From: Gemmatimonadota bacterium
GTDB taxonomy: Bacteria > Gemmatimonadota > Gemmatimonadetes > Gemmatimonadales > Gemmatimonadaceae
Direction: 5' to 3'
Length of the DNA: 32,008 nucleotides
Assembly (NCBI GenBank): GCA_027307165.1
Contig: DAHUXM010000010.1
Span: forward strand, 1-32,008
Shown here: positions 7,108 to 15,797 of the stretch, one piece after another
Layout of the letters: every line of letters begins with the position of its first letter
Numbering within the stretch: position 1 is the first letter of the stretch
Translations under genes and position numbers: made by a program
Notes under the pieces: model-generated
Database searches by the model: none
Told to the model about the DNA's origin: nothing
What the model saw: only the letters and a program-made list of their open reading frames with translations

Positions 7108-7755
7108 CTAATAATACCAGTCCGGGATGACTTCGACAGGCGGGCGGTGGGTGGCGCCGGCTAGGGCGCGCAGGACACGCGATTGGATCCGGGTTGACTG
7201 GACGCCAACACGCTGTACCAGGCTCCAGGGGAAGAATCCCTGCATCAGGAACTCGGCCTGTTTTCCTTCCTTGACGTCGGGGTCGCGGAAGTCCCTCGCC
7301 GCAACGGCCGGCCAGTTGATCTCGTCAAGCTGGTCGATGGTGGCCCGGAACTCTGCGTACGCACCGCCGGCATTGGAGAGTGTGAAGGCCCATCGCCGGC
7401 TATTCGCATCGGCCCATCTGACAGCATCGTGAAAATCTGCTTCGAGATGGACGATCGGATCCTGTCCGCCGAGGTATGAGAGTTCCGGATGGTTCGCCGC
7501 GTGGAACAGATAGAGCATGATCGACCGCGGACCGAAGTAGAACGGAACGTACTCACCGACGTGGTCGCCTTGGTGGCACTTAACGGGCAAGGCGAGGCGC
7601 CGCTGTTTTATGCTCTTCATTCCAATCTGCGTGTGCGGTCCACCGTTGTGGAGCATGCCAGCATCTGACGAAAGTCCGTCACCGGCGAGGATTGACGGAA
7701 GATTACTGATATGCGTAATGTGATAGATTTTGGGCCGATCGGGTGGCCGGGTCAC
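7108..7755 (-). CDS. darT: DarT toxin, thymidine-specific DNA ADP-ribosyltransferase (DUF4433)
   Basis: DarT enzymes transfer ADP-ribose from NAD+ to thymidine in single-stranded DNA, blocking replication; in phage defence they stop phage DNA synthesis. This 215-residue protein shows the family landmarks: IYHITHISNL (10-19, NAD-binding His12), the KSIKQRRL segment (R52/R53), VPFYFGPRSIMLY (70-82) and KQAEFLMQGFFPW with the catalytic-type Glu168. Length is normal for the family. The start is GTG at 7755, overlapping the hsdS stop as GTGA, so toxin output is coupled to hsdS translation. The antitoxin darG follows 14 bp later. All key residues are present, so it is expected to be active and must be held by DarG. 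Confidence 0.93.
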   Translation of the reverse strand: MTRPPDRPKIYHITHISNLPSILAGDGLSSDAGMLHNGGPHTQIGMKSIKQRRLALPVKCHQGDHVGEYVPFYFGPRSIMLYLFHAANHPELSYLGGQDPIVHLEADFHDAVRWADANSRRWAFTLSNAGGAYAEFRATIDQLDEINWPAVAARDFRDPDVKEGKQAEFLMQGFFPWSLVQRVGVQSTRIQSRVLRALAGATHRPPVEVIPDWYY

Positions 7756-9131
7756 GCAAGGATCTCCTCGTCCTCGGCTATCGTCTCGTCGTCCATGTCG
7801 CTCTGATCAGATTCTGGTATCGGTTCATCCGGCAAGCGAGCCGCGGCTTCGCGTACATCGAGCTTGCCGGTAACGATGTCAGCGACTAGGCGGGTGCGGT
7901 ATTCGCGCAGAAGCGCGATCTCGCGCTCCAGGCGGATAGCATCCTGCACAGAGTGCGCGGTCGTACTGGCGATGTACGAGGCGATCTGTGCTTGTTCCTG
8001 TAACGGGATCAATGGGAGGTCGACCTGTCGGAAGTTCTTTTCGGTCAGATCCTGCCCGTCTCTGATAAAATCAGCAGTGCCTTGCAGTGCGCCAATATAG
8101 CCCCGTGATTTGAACAGGTATGAGAAGAAGTCAATATCGACGTCCTCAGTTGGTTTCAGAACAACGTAAGACGAGCGGATTGCTCCTGCGGTCCAAGCTC
8201 GCTCAAGTCCACCTTGGAAACTGCGCATGCTCATGACGAAGTCGTTACGTTCGACATGTTTGCGCTTTTCGAGGTGCATGGAGATTTTTACAACGCGTCG
8301 TGCAACCAGACGCTCGAATTCCTCCTGAGCTATCACTCCGTATTTTTGGGTGGCGGAGAGTTGCACATCACTCGAGCGCGCTAACTCCTTGCGTGAGTTG
8401 AACAGGCGCCTGCTACGTGAAAGTTCCCAATACTGTGGAATGTTACCCAGCCACGGTATGCCGGACGGTTTGAGCGTGACGGACGGATCGAGGCCACGAG
8501 TGACGGCCCGCTGGATGATGGCCTGCTTCTGCTCGTTGAGAAGCGCGATCACCTTTCGCTTCGCCCGGACCGCGCGCTCCAGACGTCCATTCGCCCAGTC
8601 CAGAAACCGCACTATTGCCGCTTGTTCGCCGGGCGGTGGCACCGCGACTGGCATCCTCTTAAAATGTTCGAAGTTGAGATTTTGACGAAGGCCAGATCCG
8701 TAGCCATAGATGGCTTTACTAGTGTCCCAGACATTGAGGAATTGAAATCCGAATTCCGGGTTAACTCCCGCAATCGTTCGTAGAGACAAATAGGCCGATG
8801 TGATGATACCGCGATCTCGCACCATGCCTACCCGTAGGCTAGTGTGGTCGTTTTGAAGATCGGTGGTGCGAAGGACAATGTCGCCAGGGTTCACAATTTG
8901 ATACGTCGCGAATGACTCTGGTACAAGCCCGTGGAACTTGTCCGCGGGCTTGACGACAATGCGCCCGTAACTGAGCGAGAGCACCGTCCTTTCTTTCATG
9001 CCGTTGTTGCGCTCGTGGTTCGGCATGAAGACACCAAATGCCGGTAGCAGCTTCCAATGCGCAGGCACGTTGCCGAGCCACGGCAATCCCGACTCCTTGT
9101 ATTCCGGATACGGCTTGAGATCAGCGATCAC
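7752..9131 (-). CDS. hsdS: type I restriction-modification specificity subunit S
   Basis: HsdS carries the two target-recognition domains that set the DNA sequence recognised by both methyltransferase and nuclease complexes. The 459 residues show the internal duplication typical of the family. The pattern GLPWLGNVPAHWKL near residue 14 recurs as GIPWLGNIPQYWEL near residue 220. Each heads a target-recognition domain and is followed by a long conserved helix: RFLDWANGRLERAVRAKR, and the IASYIASTTAHSVQDAIRLE region with the LLREYRTRLVADIVTGKLDV tail. The start is GTG at 9131, overlapping the stop of the GmrSD-like gene as GTGA, and its own stop overlaps darT. The two halves are dissimilar between repeats, implying a bipartite target whose sequence cannot be read from the protein. 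Confidence 0.93.
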   Translation of the reverse strand: MIADLKPYPEYKESGLPWLGNVPAHWKLLPAFGVFMPNHERNNGMKERTVLSLSYGRIVVKPADKFHGLVPESFATYQIVNPGDIVLRTTDLQNDHTSLRVGMVRDRGIITSAYLSLRTIAGVNPEFGFQFLNVWDTSKAIYGYGSGLRQNLNFEHFKRMPVAVPPPGEQAAIVRFLDWANGRLERAVRAKRKVIALLNEQKQAIIQRAVTRGLDPSVTLKPSGIPWLGNIPQYWELSRSRRLFNSRKELARSSDVQLSATQKYGVIAQEEFERLVARRVVKISMHLEKRKHVERNDFVMSMRSFQGGLERAWTAGAIRSSYVVLKPTEDVDIDFFSYLFKSRGYIGALQGTADFIRDGQDLTEKNFRQVDLPLIPLQEQAQIASYIASTTAHSVQDAIRLEREIALLREYRTRLVADIVTGKLDVREAAARLPDEPIPESDQSDMDDETIAEDEEILA

Positions 9132-11230
9132 TCGCGATCACCATCGCCCATCTGCCGTTCGAAAGATTGACGCACAAGGCCAATGACGTACGGTAGCTCA
9201 TCGAGAGACTTAAGGCCTACTTCAATGTCGCCATTTCCCCATCTCCCAAGGGCAGTCACGTCTTTGCACCAGTGTTTCGGATCATTGATCTCAGCGAATG
9301 GCATATTGATGCTAAGCCGCAACCGCTTGGCCTGCGGCACCACATCCACAAAGTTGGTCTCGGCCCTGTAAGCCACATAGAGCTTCATGAACTCCTCGGT
9401 CACACACGGATCGAGTGCGAGTACTTCCTTCCGAAACGCCTCGAACACCTCGCGCAGGCCGGACGCGAACAAGTGCGGATGGTCCGCAATGCCGTAACCA
9501 CCAGCAGATAGCGATTTCTCCGGCTGGTATGCACTTAAGATCGCAGGATCCAGCTTCGGCTCAGTCCACACCGGAAGCGCCTGATCAGCCAGATGCCTAG
9601 CGCGTTCCCGGATGGCGGCTTCGTTCCAATCCTCGAGCTGACCCAACTCGGCGTTGACTCTAAGGGGGCTCTGCTTGAATCCACCTACCATATCGCGTTT
9701 CTCTGCGAAAGGCCGGTCGCTGTACTCCGCGTTATAACCTGTGAGCGTGAGGTTGCCGAGCGTGTGTAACCAGCGCTGCTGCACTTGTTGCCAGTCCGGA
9801 CCTAGCGCTTGCTTCCAGGTTGCCGGCGGGTCAGGATTCTGCGGCAAAATGTGCTCAATGGTGTACTCATCGACTGGTACGCGTTCTTTTCGGCCGTAAT
9901 TCTCCAATCGGCGCAACCAATAACTGCGGCTCCGGAAGTTGTACAGATCGCGGGTTTGCAGCTCTCGATGGAACTCCTCGTCGCTCGGGAAGCGGCGATA
10001 AGATGGAAGCGTCAGAAAATGCGCCTGAACGCTCTCGAGGTAACGATCTTTCTTCAGCGCCTTGCCAAAGGTCGCGAACGTCTTGTTCATCGAGTTCGTT
10101 GGAATGGCACAAATAGCGCGGCGGAATACATACGCTTCGACCATCCGCACGCACGCCTCGAATTCTGCGGCTGTGAGGCGGCCGTTCGCATAGTCGTCGT
10201 ACAACTCAAGCAAAAACGGGTAAGCGACGTCAACCTTCAACTCTCTCAAGTCGCGAAAGGCGGTCGACAGGACAGGATCGCGTTCGCTACCCAACGCCAG
10301 GGCGCAGAAGTAACGCGCGAAAGTTCGGATACCTCTTACTAGTGCCTCGATCCCTGCATCCATTACGGCCGTGGTTCCGGAATAGCTTTTAAATGCTTCG
10401 TAAACCTCTCGTTCTCGCGGAATGTCGCCTGTACGCACGGTGAGGTAGTGGCGCATGAAGCTGTCGAACTGGCTGCCATACGCTTCCTGCCCAAAATCCT
10501 GCTCCATGGGCCGCCAGTATTCTTCGTACAGGCGGGTCTGAAGAGAAGGTTCGAGACCCATCAGGATGAAGTTCCGAATCAAGTCGGCCTGGCTCAGCTC
10601 CTTGCCAGTCGAGTTCATGCTCTCGAAGATGAGCTGTGGATTGTCCTGGTCGCGGCTAAGCGCAATGTCCACGACCACAAGCTTTGCCAAGCCATGACAT
10701 ACCGCACTCAGGTTTCCCTTCTGCTGAGCGATGAGCTCGGAGAACAAGAGAAAGTTCTGCGATACGCGTAGGGACGGCTCTTTGGGTGGCTCCGTGTGCT
10801 TGATGATTGCCTGGAGCGACGTGTTATCGGTCTGCGAGAGCAACAGTTTGAAGTAGCGATCGCCAGTCTCTAACGGGTTGCTCAGATAGTAGTGACGAAG
10901 CTTTGCTGCAGAGAAACCGTCTACAGGCTCAGTATCGCCAAGTGCCTGGGCTAGCGCTTCTATTAACAATGAGAGCGTGGTCAGGCGCTGCTGACCGTCG
11001 ATCACGAGAAGCGGTGCTTGGTGTGTGATCTGCGATAGCCCTTGCTCGACGTATACGATAGATCCGATGAAGTGGACTGCGATGACGTCGCTTGAACCGG
11101 CTCGCAGAATGTCGTCCCATAGTTGTCGACATTGCTTGTCTGTCCAGGAGTAAGTGCGCTGGTAAATCGGAATAATGAACTGCGGCGACTTTTGCAAAAA
11201 GCTCAACAGTTTAGCTTCAGTGGCTTTCAC
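9128..11230 (-). CDS. GmrSD-like DUF262/DUF1524 nuclease with DUF5655 tail
   Basis: This 700-residue protein has the fused architecture of GmrSD-type modification-dependent restriction enzymes. The DUF262 (GmrS, ParB/Srx-like nucleotide-hydrolysing) domain is at 1-220: IPIYQRTYSW, VIDGQQR at 76-82, then ESMNSTGKELSQADLIRN. The DUF1524 (GmrD, His-Me finger nuclease) domain is at about 440-515: YTIEHILPQNP with His460, then HTLGNLTLTGYN and FAEKR. Residues about 560-700 match DUF5655, a domain often at the end of such proteins. Family knowledge: these enzymes cut phage DNA carrying modified cytosines. Here it sits between hsdM and hsdS with GTGA overlaps on both sides, so it cannot be expressed apart from the type I system. 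The start is GTG at 11230. Confidence 0.9.
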   Translation of the reverse strand: MKATEAKLLSFLQKSPQFIIPIYQRTYSWTDKQCRQLWDDILRAGSSDVIAVHFIGSIVYVEQGLSQITHQAPLLVIDGQQRLTTLSLLIEALAQALGDTEPVDGFSAAKLRHYYLSNPLETGDRYFKLLLSQTDNTSLQAIIKHTEPPKEPSLRVSQNFLLFSELIAQQKGNLSAVCHGLAKLVVVDIALSRDQDNPQLIFESMNSTGKELSQADLIRNFILMGLEPSLQTRLYEEYWRPMEQDFGQEAYGSQFDSFMRHYLTVRTGDIPREREVYEAFKSYSGTTAVMDAGIEALVRGIRTFARYFCALALGSERDPVLSTAFRDLRELKVDVAYPFLLELYDDYANGRLTAAEFEACVRMVEAYVFRRAICAIPTNSMNKTFATFGKALKKDRYLESVQAHFLTLPSYRRFPSDEEFHRELQTRDLYNFRSRSYWLRRLENYGRKERVPVDEYTIEHILPQNPDPPATWKQALGPDWQQVQQRWLHTLGNLTLTGYNAEYSDRPFAEKRDMVGGFKQSPLRVNAELGQLEDWNEAAIRERARHLADQALPVWTEPKLDPAILSAYQPEKSLSAGGYGIADHPHLFASGLREVFEAFRKEVLALDPCVTEEFMKLYVAYRAETNFVDVVPQAKRLRLSINMPFAEINDPKHWCKDVTALGRWGNGDIEVGLKSLDELPYVIGLVRQSFERQMGDGDRE

Positions 11231-13539
11231 TTGGAACCGACCTTGAGCAAGCCATCTAATAGTCCGTCAGCCTCGCGCTCGATGGCCAGGATATCCGCGC
11301 TAATCTCTTCCAAGGACCGCAGCGGCTGTGGCTTGTAGAAATGCCGGGTGAAGCTGATCTCGTAGCCAACCTTCGCCGCATCCGGTTTAATCCACGCATC
11401 AGGCGTGTAAGGCAGCACCTCGCGTCGGATGAACTCCTCCACGCCACCGTCCTCCAGTAATGGCACCTGTTCAGTATCGCGTAACTCTGAGTCGGGTTCA
11501 TACTCGACGATCGCCGGTTTGCGATTAAATGTTGTCCCGAACAGGCCGTGCAGCGGATCCGCCTTGACCTTGCCGGGTTTGTGAACCCTCGCGATTACGG
11601 GTGGTGCTGTCTCGACGCGCCAGCTGACGGCCTTCAGGATCTGCTTCAATTCCACCGGAGGCAGTCTGATGCTGCCCTTGCTAATCGCGGTGTCCACCTG
11701 ATCGCGAAAGACGTTGTGGTCCTCGAAGAGCGCGTTCCCCACTGCAAACCGCAGTTTCGTAGCGACATCCACCAATCGTCCGTCCCGTTCCCACGTCTTG
11801 GGGTCGAGTAACTTCTTCAGCTTCTTTGCAGGCAGCCCCTTCTTCGTGTTGTCGCTCTCTTCGTCGTCGTCCTCCGCATCATCTTTGCCCCAAGCAGCCA
11901 GGCGTCGTTCAATCGCGGCAGAAACCTTCGCGAAGTTTGTGAAGAGATCGTCGCCAAACTCTTCGTAGAGTGTCGTGCGGATGTCCTCATCGCCAGAGTT
12001 GAAGCGCAGCGCCTCGATTGCCTTGATAGTGAGCTGACTATGCAATCGCAACGGACGCTCTACCGTGACTTTCCAGTATCCAAACGCGGCGTTCGGAAAG
12101 ATCTTTGACTCGGGCGTTTCCCTGAACTCGCGGAACGTGCGGTTGATGCGATCGATGTCGTCGGACGAGAGCTCGCAGTTCTTCTTACCGAGGTTCTTAC
12201 GGAGCGGCTTGAACCATTGAGTGGCGTCGATGAGCTGTACCTTGCCCTTGCGGTGCCCAGGCTTCCTGTTCGACAGGACCCAGATGTAAGTCGCAATTCC
12301 GGTATTATAGAAAAGATTGAGCGGGAGCGCGACGATGGCTTCGAGCCAGTCGTTCTCTATCAGCCAACGACGGATGTTACTCTCGCCCTGACCCGCGTCG
12401 CCGGTGAAGAGCGACGAGCCGTTGTGCACCTCGGCGATGCGGCTACCCAGAGTTGATTTGTCGTTCATCTTTGACGCCATGTTGGCGAGGAAGAGCATCT
12501 GGCCGTCGCTGGACCGCGTGACGAGTGACAACTCCTCGCCATTGTGCATCACCCTGAAACGCAGATCGCGCATGCCATCCTTGCCACCCATTGCCTCCAG
12601 GTCCTTCTTCCAACTCTTACCATATGGCGGATTTGCTAGCATGAAGTCGAACTCTTGCGCCGGGAATGCATCATGCGCGAGAGTTGACCACTCTGCGCCG
12701 CCGACAATATGTTCGGCGCTCTCGCCCTCGCCCTTCAGCAGCATGTCAGCTTTGCAAACGGCGTAGGTTTCGGGGTTGATCTCCTGGCCGTAAAGCAGCG
12801 CCTTCACCTGTTGTCCGCGCTTCGCAGCGATCGCGCCGAGGGTCTCCTCGGCAACGGTGAGCATGCCACCCGTGCCGCAGGCGCAGTCATAGAGCAGATA
12901 GGTGCCGGACTTGATCTCTGATTCGATTGGCAGGAATACGAGATTTGCCATCAGTCGTACCGCGTCGCGCGGCGTCCAGTGCTCGCCGGCTTCCTCGTTG
13001 TTGTCCTCGTTGAACCTTCGGACGAGTTCCTCGAAGACAGTTCCCATCGAGTGATTGTCGATGCCGGCCGGCGAAAGGTCGATGTTGGGGTCGAGGAACT
13101 TGCTTATCAGCGTACCAATTGCGTCAGCCTTGGACAGCGTCTGGAGCTGGTTCCGGAACTTGAAGTTGTCCAGGATGTCCTGGACGTTGGGCGAAAAGCC
13201 GTTGAGATAATCCTCGAAGTCGGCGAGCAGCTGCGCCTGGCTACCGCGCGACTTCAGGTCGCGCAGGGTGAACTTCGATGTGTTGTAGAAGGCCTGGCCA
13301 GCCGCATCACAGAGCGCGGATCGTTGTTCGGTGATGCGAGCCTCGTCGAGCATCTTCTTGGCCTCAAGTACTTGCTTCTTGGTCGGTTCCAGGACTGCGT
13401 CCATGCGTCGGATAACGCACATTGGCAGGATCACATCTGGGTATTTACCACGTCTGAAGAGGTCGCGCAGCACATCGTCGGCGATGCTCCAGATGAAGGA
13501 GACGATCTTATTGTGAGTTACTTGATCCACGTGGTGCAC
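11227..13539 (-). CDS. hsdM: type I restriction-modification DNA methyltransferase subunit M
   Basis: HsdM methylates adenine N6 in the target defined by HsdS. Residues 8-135 are the helical N-terminal HsdM domain. The methyltransferase fold follows, with SAM-binding motif I DCACGTGGML at 218-227 and catalytic motif IV NPPYG at 303-307. At 770 residues it is longer than the about 520 of the E. coli enzyme. The extra roughly 250 residues at the C-terminus (from about 520) include an acidic linker and a KPDAAKVGYEISFTRHFYKP segment seen in the long HsdM subclass. The start is GTG at 13539, with an alternative GTG at 13530; neither has a clear ribosome-binding site. It is the first gene of the operon, preceded by 485 bp without a gene. 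Confidence 0.94.
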   Translation of the reverse strand: MHHVDQVTHNKIVSFIWSIADDVLRDLFRRGKYPDVILPMCVIRRMDAVLEPTKKQVLEAKKMLDEARITEQRSALCDAAGQAFYNTSKFTLRDLKSRGSQAQLLADFEDYLNGFSPNVQDILDNFKFRNQLQTLSKADAIGTLISKFLDPNIDLSPAGIDNHSMGTVFEELVRRFNEDNNEEAGEHWTPRDAVRLMANLVFLPIESEIKSGTYLLYDCACGTGGMLTVAEETLGAIAAKRGQQVKALLYGQEINPETYAVCKADMLLKGEGESAEHIVGGAEWSTLAHDAFPAQEFDFMLANPPYGKSWKKDLEAMGGKDGMRDLRFRVMHNGEELSLVTRSSDGQMLFLANMASKMNDKSTLGSRIAEVHNGSSLFTGDAGQGESNIRRWLIENDWLEAIVALPLNLFYNTGIATYIWVLSNRKPGHRKGKVQLIDATQWFKPLRKNLGKKNCELSSDDIDRINRTFREFRETPESKIFPNAAFGYWKVTVERPLRLHSQLTIKAIEALRFNSGDEDIRTTLYEEFGDDLFTNFAKVSAAIERRLAAWGKDDAEDDDEESDNTKKGLPAKKLKKLLDPKTWERDGRLVDVATKLRFAVGNALFEDHNVFRDQVDTAISKGSIRLPPVELKQILKAVSWRVETAPPVIARVHKPGKVKADPLHGLFGTTFNRKPAIVEYEPDSELRDTEQVPLLEDGGVEEFIRREVLPYTPDAWIKPDAAKVGYEISFTRHFYKPQPLRSLEEISADILAIEREADGLLDGLLKVGSK

Positions 13540-14024
13540 GACTTGGGTTCGAGGATTCGCGACTGGCGACTAACTACGACTCCAACAAATGTACGGTGCG
13601 AATGGCACCCCCCGACACCGGGCGTCTCCTGTCACATGATGCCACACTGCCGAGCTGGGTAGGTAGGGGCCGCCAAAGCTGTGTCTGCGAGCTCACAGGA
13701 CGCGGGCGAAACTATTGACCTCTAATTGTTCCCCCGGCGCAGTGCGGAATCGCGATACCGCCACCTCCCTTGATATGCAGAACCGCGCTAACGAAATCGC
13801 GTGTGGGGTGCGCCGGCGTTGCGGCATTCATTTTTCTCGCGTGCGCCTTCTATGGCACCAGGACTTAAGGGATGTTGAAGGGGAGCGGGTATACGCGAGC
13901 GAGTAGGGATGATTACTTCAGATGTGTACGACATGTGAGTTATGCGATTACAAGGACGCAGCGCAGTCGGCCAGAGAGTTATAGACCCACCGGTCGACTA
14001 TTAAGGTTTGCTTGCCAGGCCACC
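13540..14024. other. 485-bp intergenic leader upstream of hsdM
   Basis: No credible gene is present on either strand; open frames here are short and lack family motifs. It should contain the promoter of the hsdM operon and the end of the nuclease transcript that stops at 14025. I see a small inverted repeat near 13596-13610 (GGTGC, 5-nt loop, GCACC) about 60 bp before hsdM, which could be an operator or part of a leader. I could not recognise a convincing -35/-10 pair. It is more AT-rich in places than the core genes to the right. Confidence 0.5.
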
Positions 14025-15797
14025 CTACGAGGACAACGCCTTACGAATCGGTGTCATGATCTTATAAAAGCCGGCAAAATGCGCGTCGCCTGGAGTAGAA
14101 TGCGTCTTAAAGTGCTCAAGGAGCAGCCGCTTCAATTTCGCTTTGGCTTCGTTCCTCTCGTGCGGGTCCGCACTCATGGCGGCTTGGGCAAGGTCAAAAT
14201 TTGCGTTGTGAACTGCCTTCCGGATCTCTTCTGGCACGAGCCCTTCTATATCCTTCCTGCCAGCTGCGTCGACCCCAATCGGCAGATATTGCTTGGTGCG
14301 CTCAAGGCCTAAAATGTCCAGCGGCCGCCGGACGTCACGCTCAGCGTCCAAGTCGAACGTTAGAAAAAAACGATTGTACTTACTCAGGATGAATTTTAGT
14401 AACGTGACGTTCTTTAGTGTGTCCTTGCCGCCGTATGGAACGATTTCTCCATCGAACTCAAGGCGGTTGGTACCATGTGCAGGATCTCGCAGTAGTTCGA
14501 AGTATTCCTTATCAATATCACCTTCGACAAGGAGGATGTTATTCCCCTTATTGTTGAGCAAATTGCGCCAGGGTTCGAATTCGATATTGTCGAGCCCAAG
14601 GGCGAGGCCAAATGGCTCCATCCAGCTGTCCCCGCATGTGTCGACGACTTGCGTGTGTTGGGCGTCCTTCTTCACAACACACCGCTGAAGCAAGACGTTT
14701 GCCCCCGGGTTCCCGAGACTCAACATATAAGGGCTGTGAGTCGTCGCGATAACTTGTACTTCGAGTTCTTCGGCAAGATCTTGAATTACTCGTCCGAACT
14801 CCGCCTGTGCTGACGGATGCAAAAAACTTTCGGGCTCTTCAATAATTAGAACCGGAGTGATCCGATCAGAAACATTCTCGGACTGACTCGCCTGCTTGGC
14901 CTTCAAAATTGTGAGGAGCACTTGCGTGCGATTCCTAGTTCCACTCCCCCAATCATTCAGCGGAACTGCAAAATTCTTACTGCCGAGTGAAATATCAATC
15001 GGCATGTATTCCAGATTGAGCTTTGGCAGGGTAAACCCGACGTTGTATTTTTCCTCGAGTTTGCCGAGGAGAGCTCCCACTTCCTTCTGATGCTTCTTCG
15101 CTAAACCCTGCACAAAGCCGTCAACCTTCTTCTGAACTTGTTCGAACTGGGCGCGGTCCGCCGTTGAGAACTCACCCAATAGCCCACCAAATCCCCGTCG
15201 ATGGCGAAGCCGCGGGTTTTGATCCAGTTCGGTTGAATTATAAAAGAAGATAGCCGTGCTCGAACGAATCTTCTTGGCGATCTCGCTTGCTGAAAAGTCC
15301 TCAAGAACCTTGCCGTTAACGGACACGCTCGTCGAGTCGTCAGTGGAATTCGCAGTGCGAATTACCTGGAGCATCACTTCGAGATCATTCTGATCGTTAG
15401 CAATCTCGGCAAACTTGCTGATGAATAGAAAAAGACCTGTGTCACGTTCACGGTTTACGAGTAAACCGAGCGAGATGGTGATTGATTCTTCCGTCTTGTC
15501 TTTCTTCTTCCATGCGGGGAAGTCGTCTTTGAACGACACCTCCATATCGTCGCTGTAGACAAATACACTATCCTCTGGCAGGACAGCTCGTATTGCACGT
15601 ACAAGAGTCGTTTTGCCAGCATTGTTGCGACCGCAAATAGCCGAGTAGTACGACGGGAACGATAGGGTGATATCTTCGATCGTCCGGTAATTGCGCACGT
15701 CCAGTTTCGTGATTCGCATCTTGGGAGCATTAGTGAGGAAGGACTTCGATGACGTATTTGTGAACACTAGCTTGCCGTATTGCGCCCATCTATTCAT
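14025..15797 (-). CDS. OLD-family ATP-dependent nuclease (AAA ATPase plus TOPRIM)
   Basis: The 590 residues combine an ABC-type ATPase and a TOPRIM nuclease as in OLD and GajA proteins. ATPase: Walker A GRNNAGKT at 56-63, signature-like WGSGTRNRTQ at 283-292, Walker B LIIEEPESFLHP at 318-328 and H-loop TTHSP at 352-356. TOPRIM: E425 in ILLVEGD, D482/D484 in LTFDLDAE, and a DIEGLVP motif at 516-522. Known relatives block phage or process DNA ends. No UvrD-like gajB follows, so this looks like a stand-alone OLD gene. The ATG at 15797 overlaps the end of the preceding core gene by 8 nt, with AGGAGG and GAGGTGG upstream; Met27 (15719) starts the conserved domain but has no such site. By eye it is clearly less GC-rich than the genes to its right. 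Confidence 0.9.
   Translation of the reverse strand: MNRWAQYGKLVFTNTSSKSFLTNAPKMRITKLDVRNYRTIEDITLSFPSYYSAICGRNNAGKTTLVRAIRAVLPEDSVFVYSDDMEVSFKDDFPAWKKKDKTEESITISLGLLVNRERDTGLFLFISKFAEIANDQNDLEVMLQVIRTANSTDDSTSVSVNGKVLEDFSASEIAKKIRSSTAIFFYNSTELDQNPRLRHRRGFGGLLGEFSTADRAQFEQVQKKVDGFVQGLAKKHQKEVGALLGKLEEKYNVGFTLPKLNLEYMPIDISLGSKNFAVPLNDWGSGTRNRTQVLLTILKAKQASQSENVSDRITPVLIIEEPESFLHPSAQAEFGRVIQDLAEELEVQVIATTHSPYMLSLGNPGANVLLQRCVVKKDAQHTQVVDTCGDSWMEPFGLALGLDNIEFEPWRNLLNNKGNNILLVEGDIDKEYFELLRDPAHGTNRLEFDGEIVPYGGKDTLKNVTLLKFILSKYNRFFLTFDLDAERDVRRPLDILGLERTKQYLPIGVDAAGRKDIEGLVPEEIRKAVHNANFDLAQAAMSADPHERNEAKAKLKRLLLEHFKTHSTPGDAHFAGFYKIMTPIRKALSS

Noticed and set aside
13540-14024. Possible small gene or RNA in the gap upstream of hsdM
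   Set aside because: The short frames lack start signals and motifs, and I could not fold a convincing tRNA or riboswitch by eye.
14025-15797. Gabija system (GajA plus GajB)
   Set aside because: The OLD-type nuclease fits GajA in outline, but no UvrD-like helicase gene lies on either side; the next genes are hsdM and a core DUF2156 gene.
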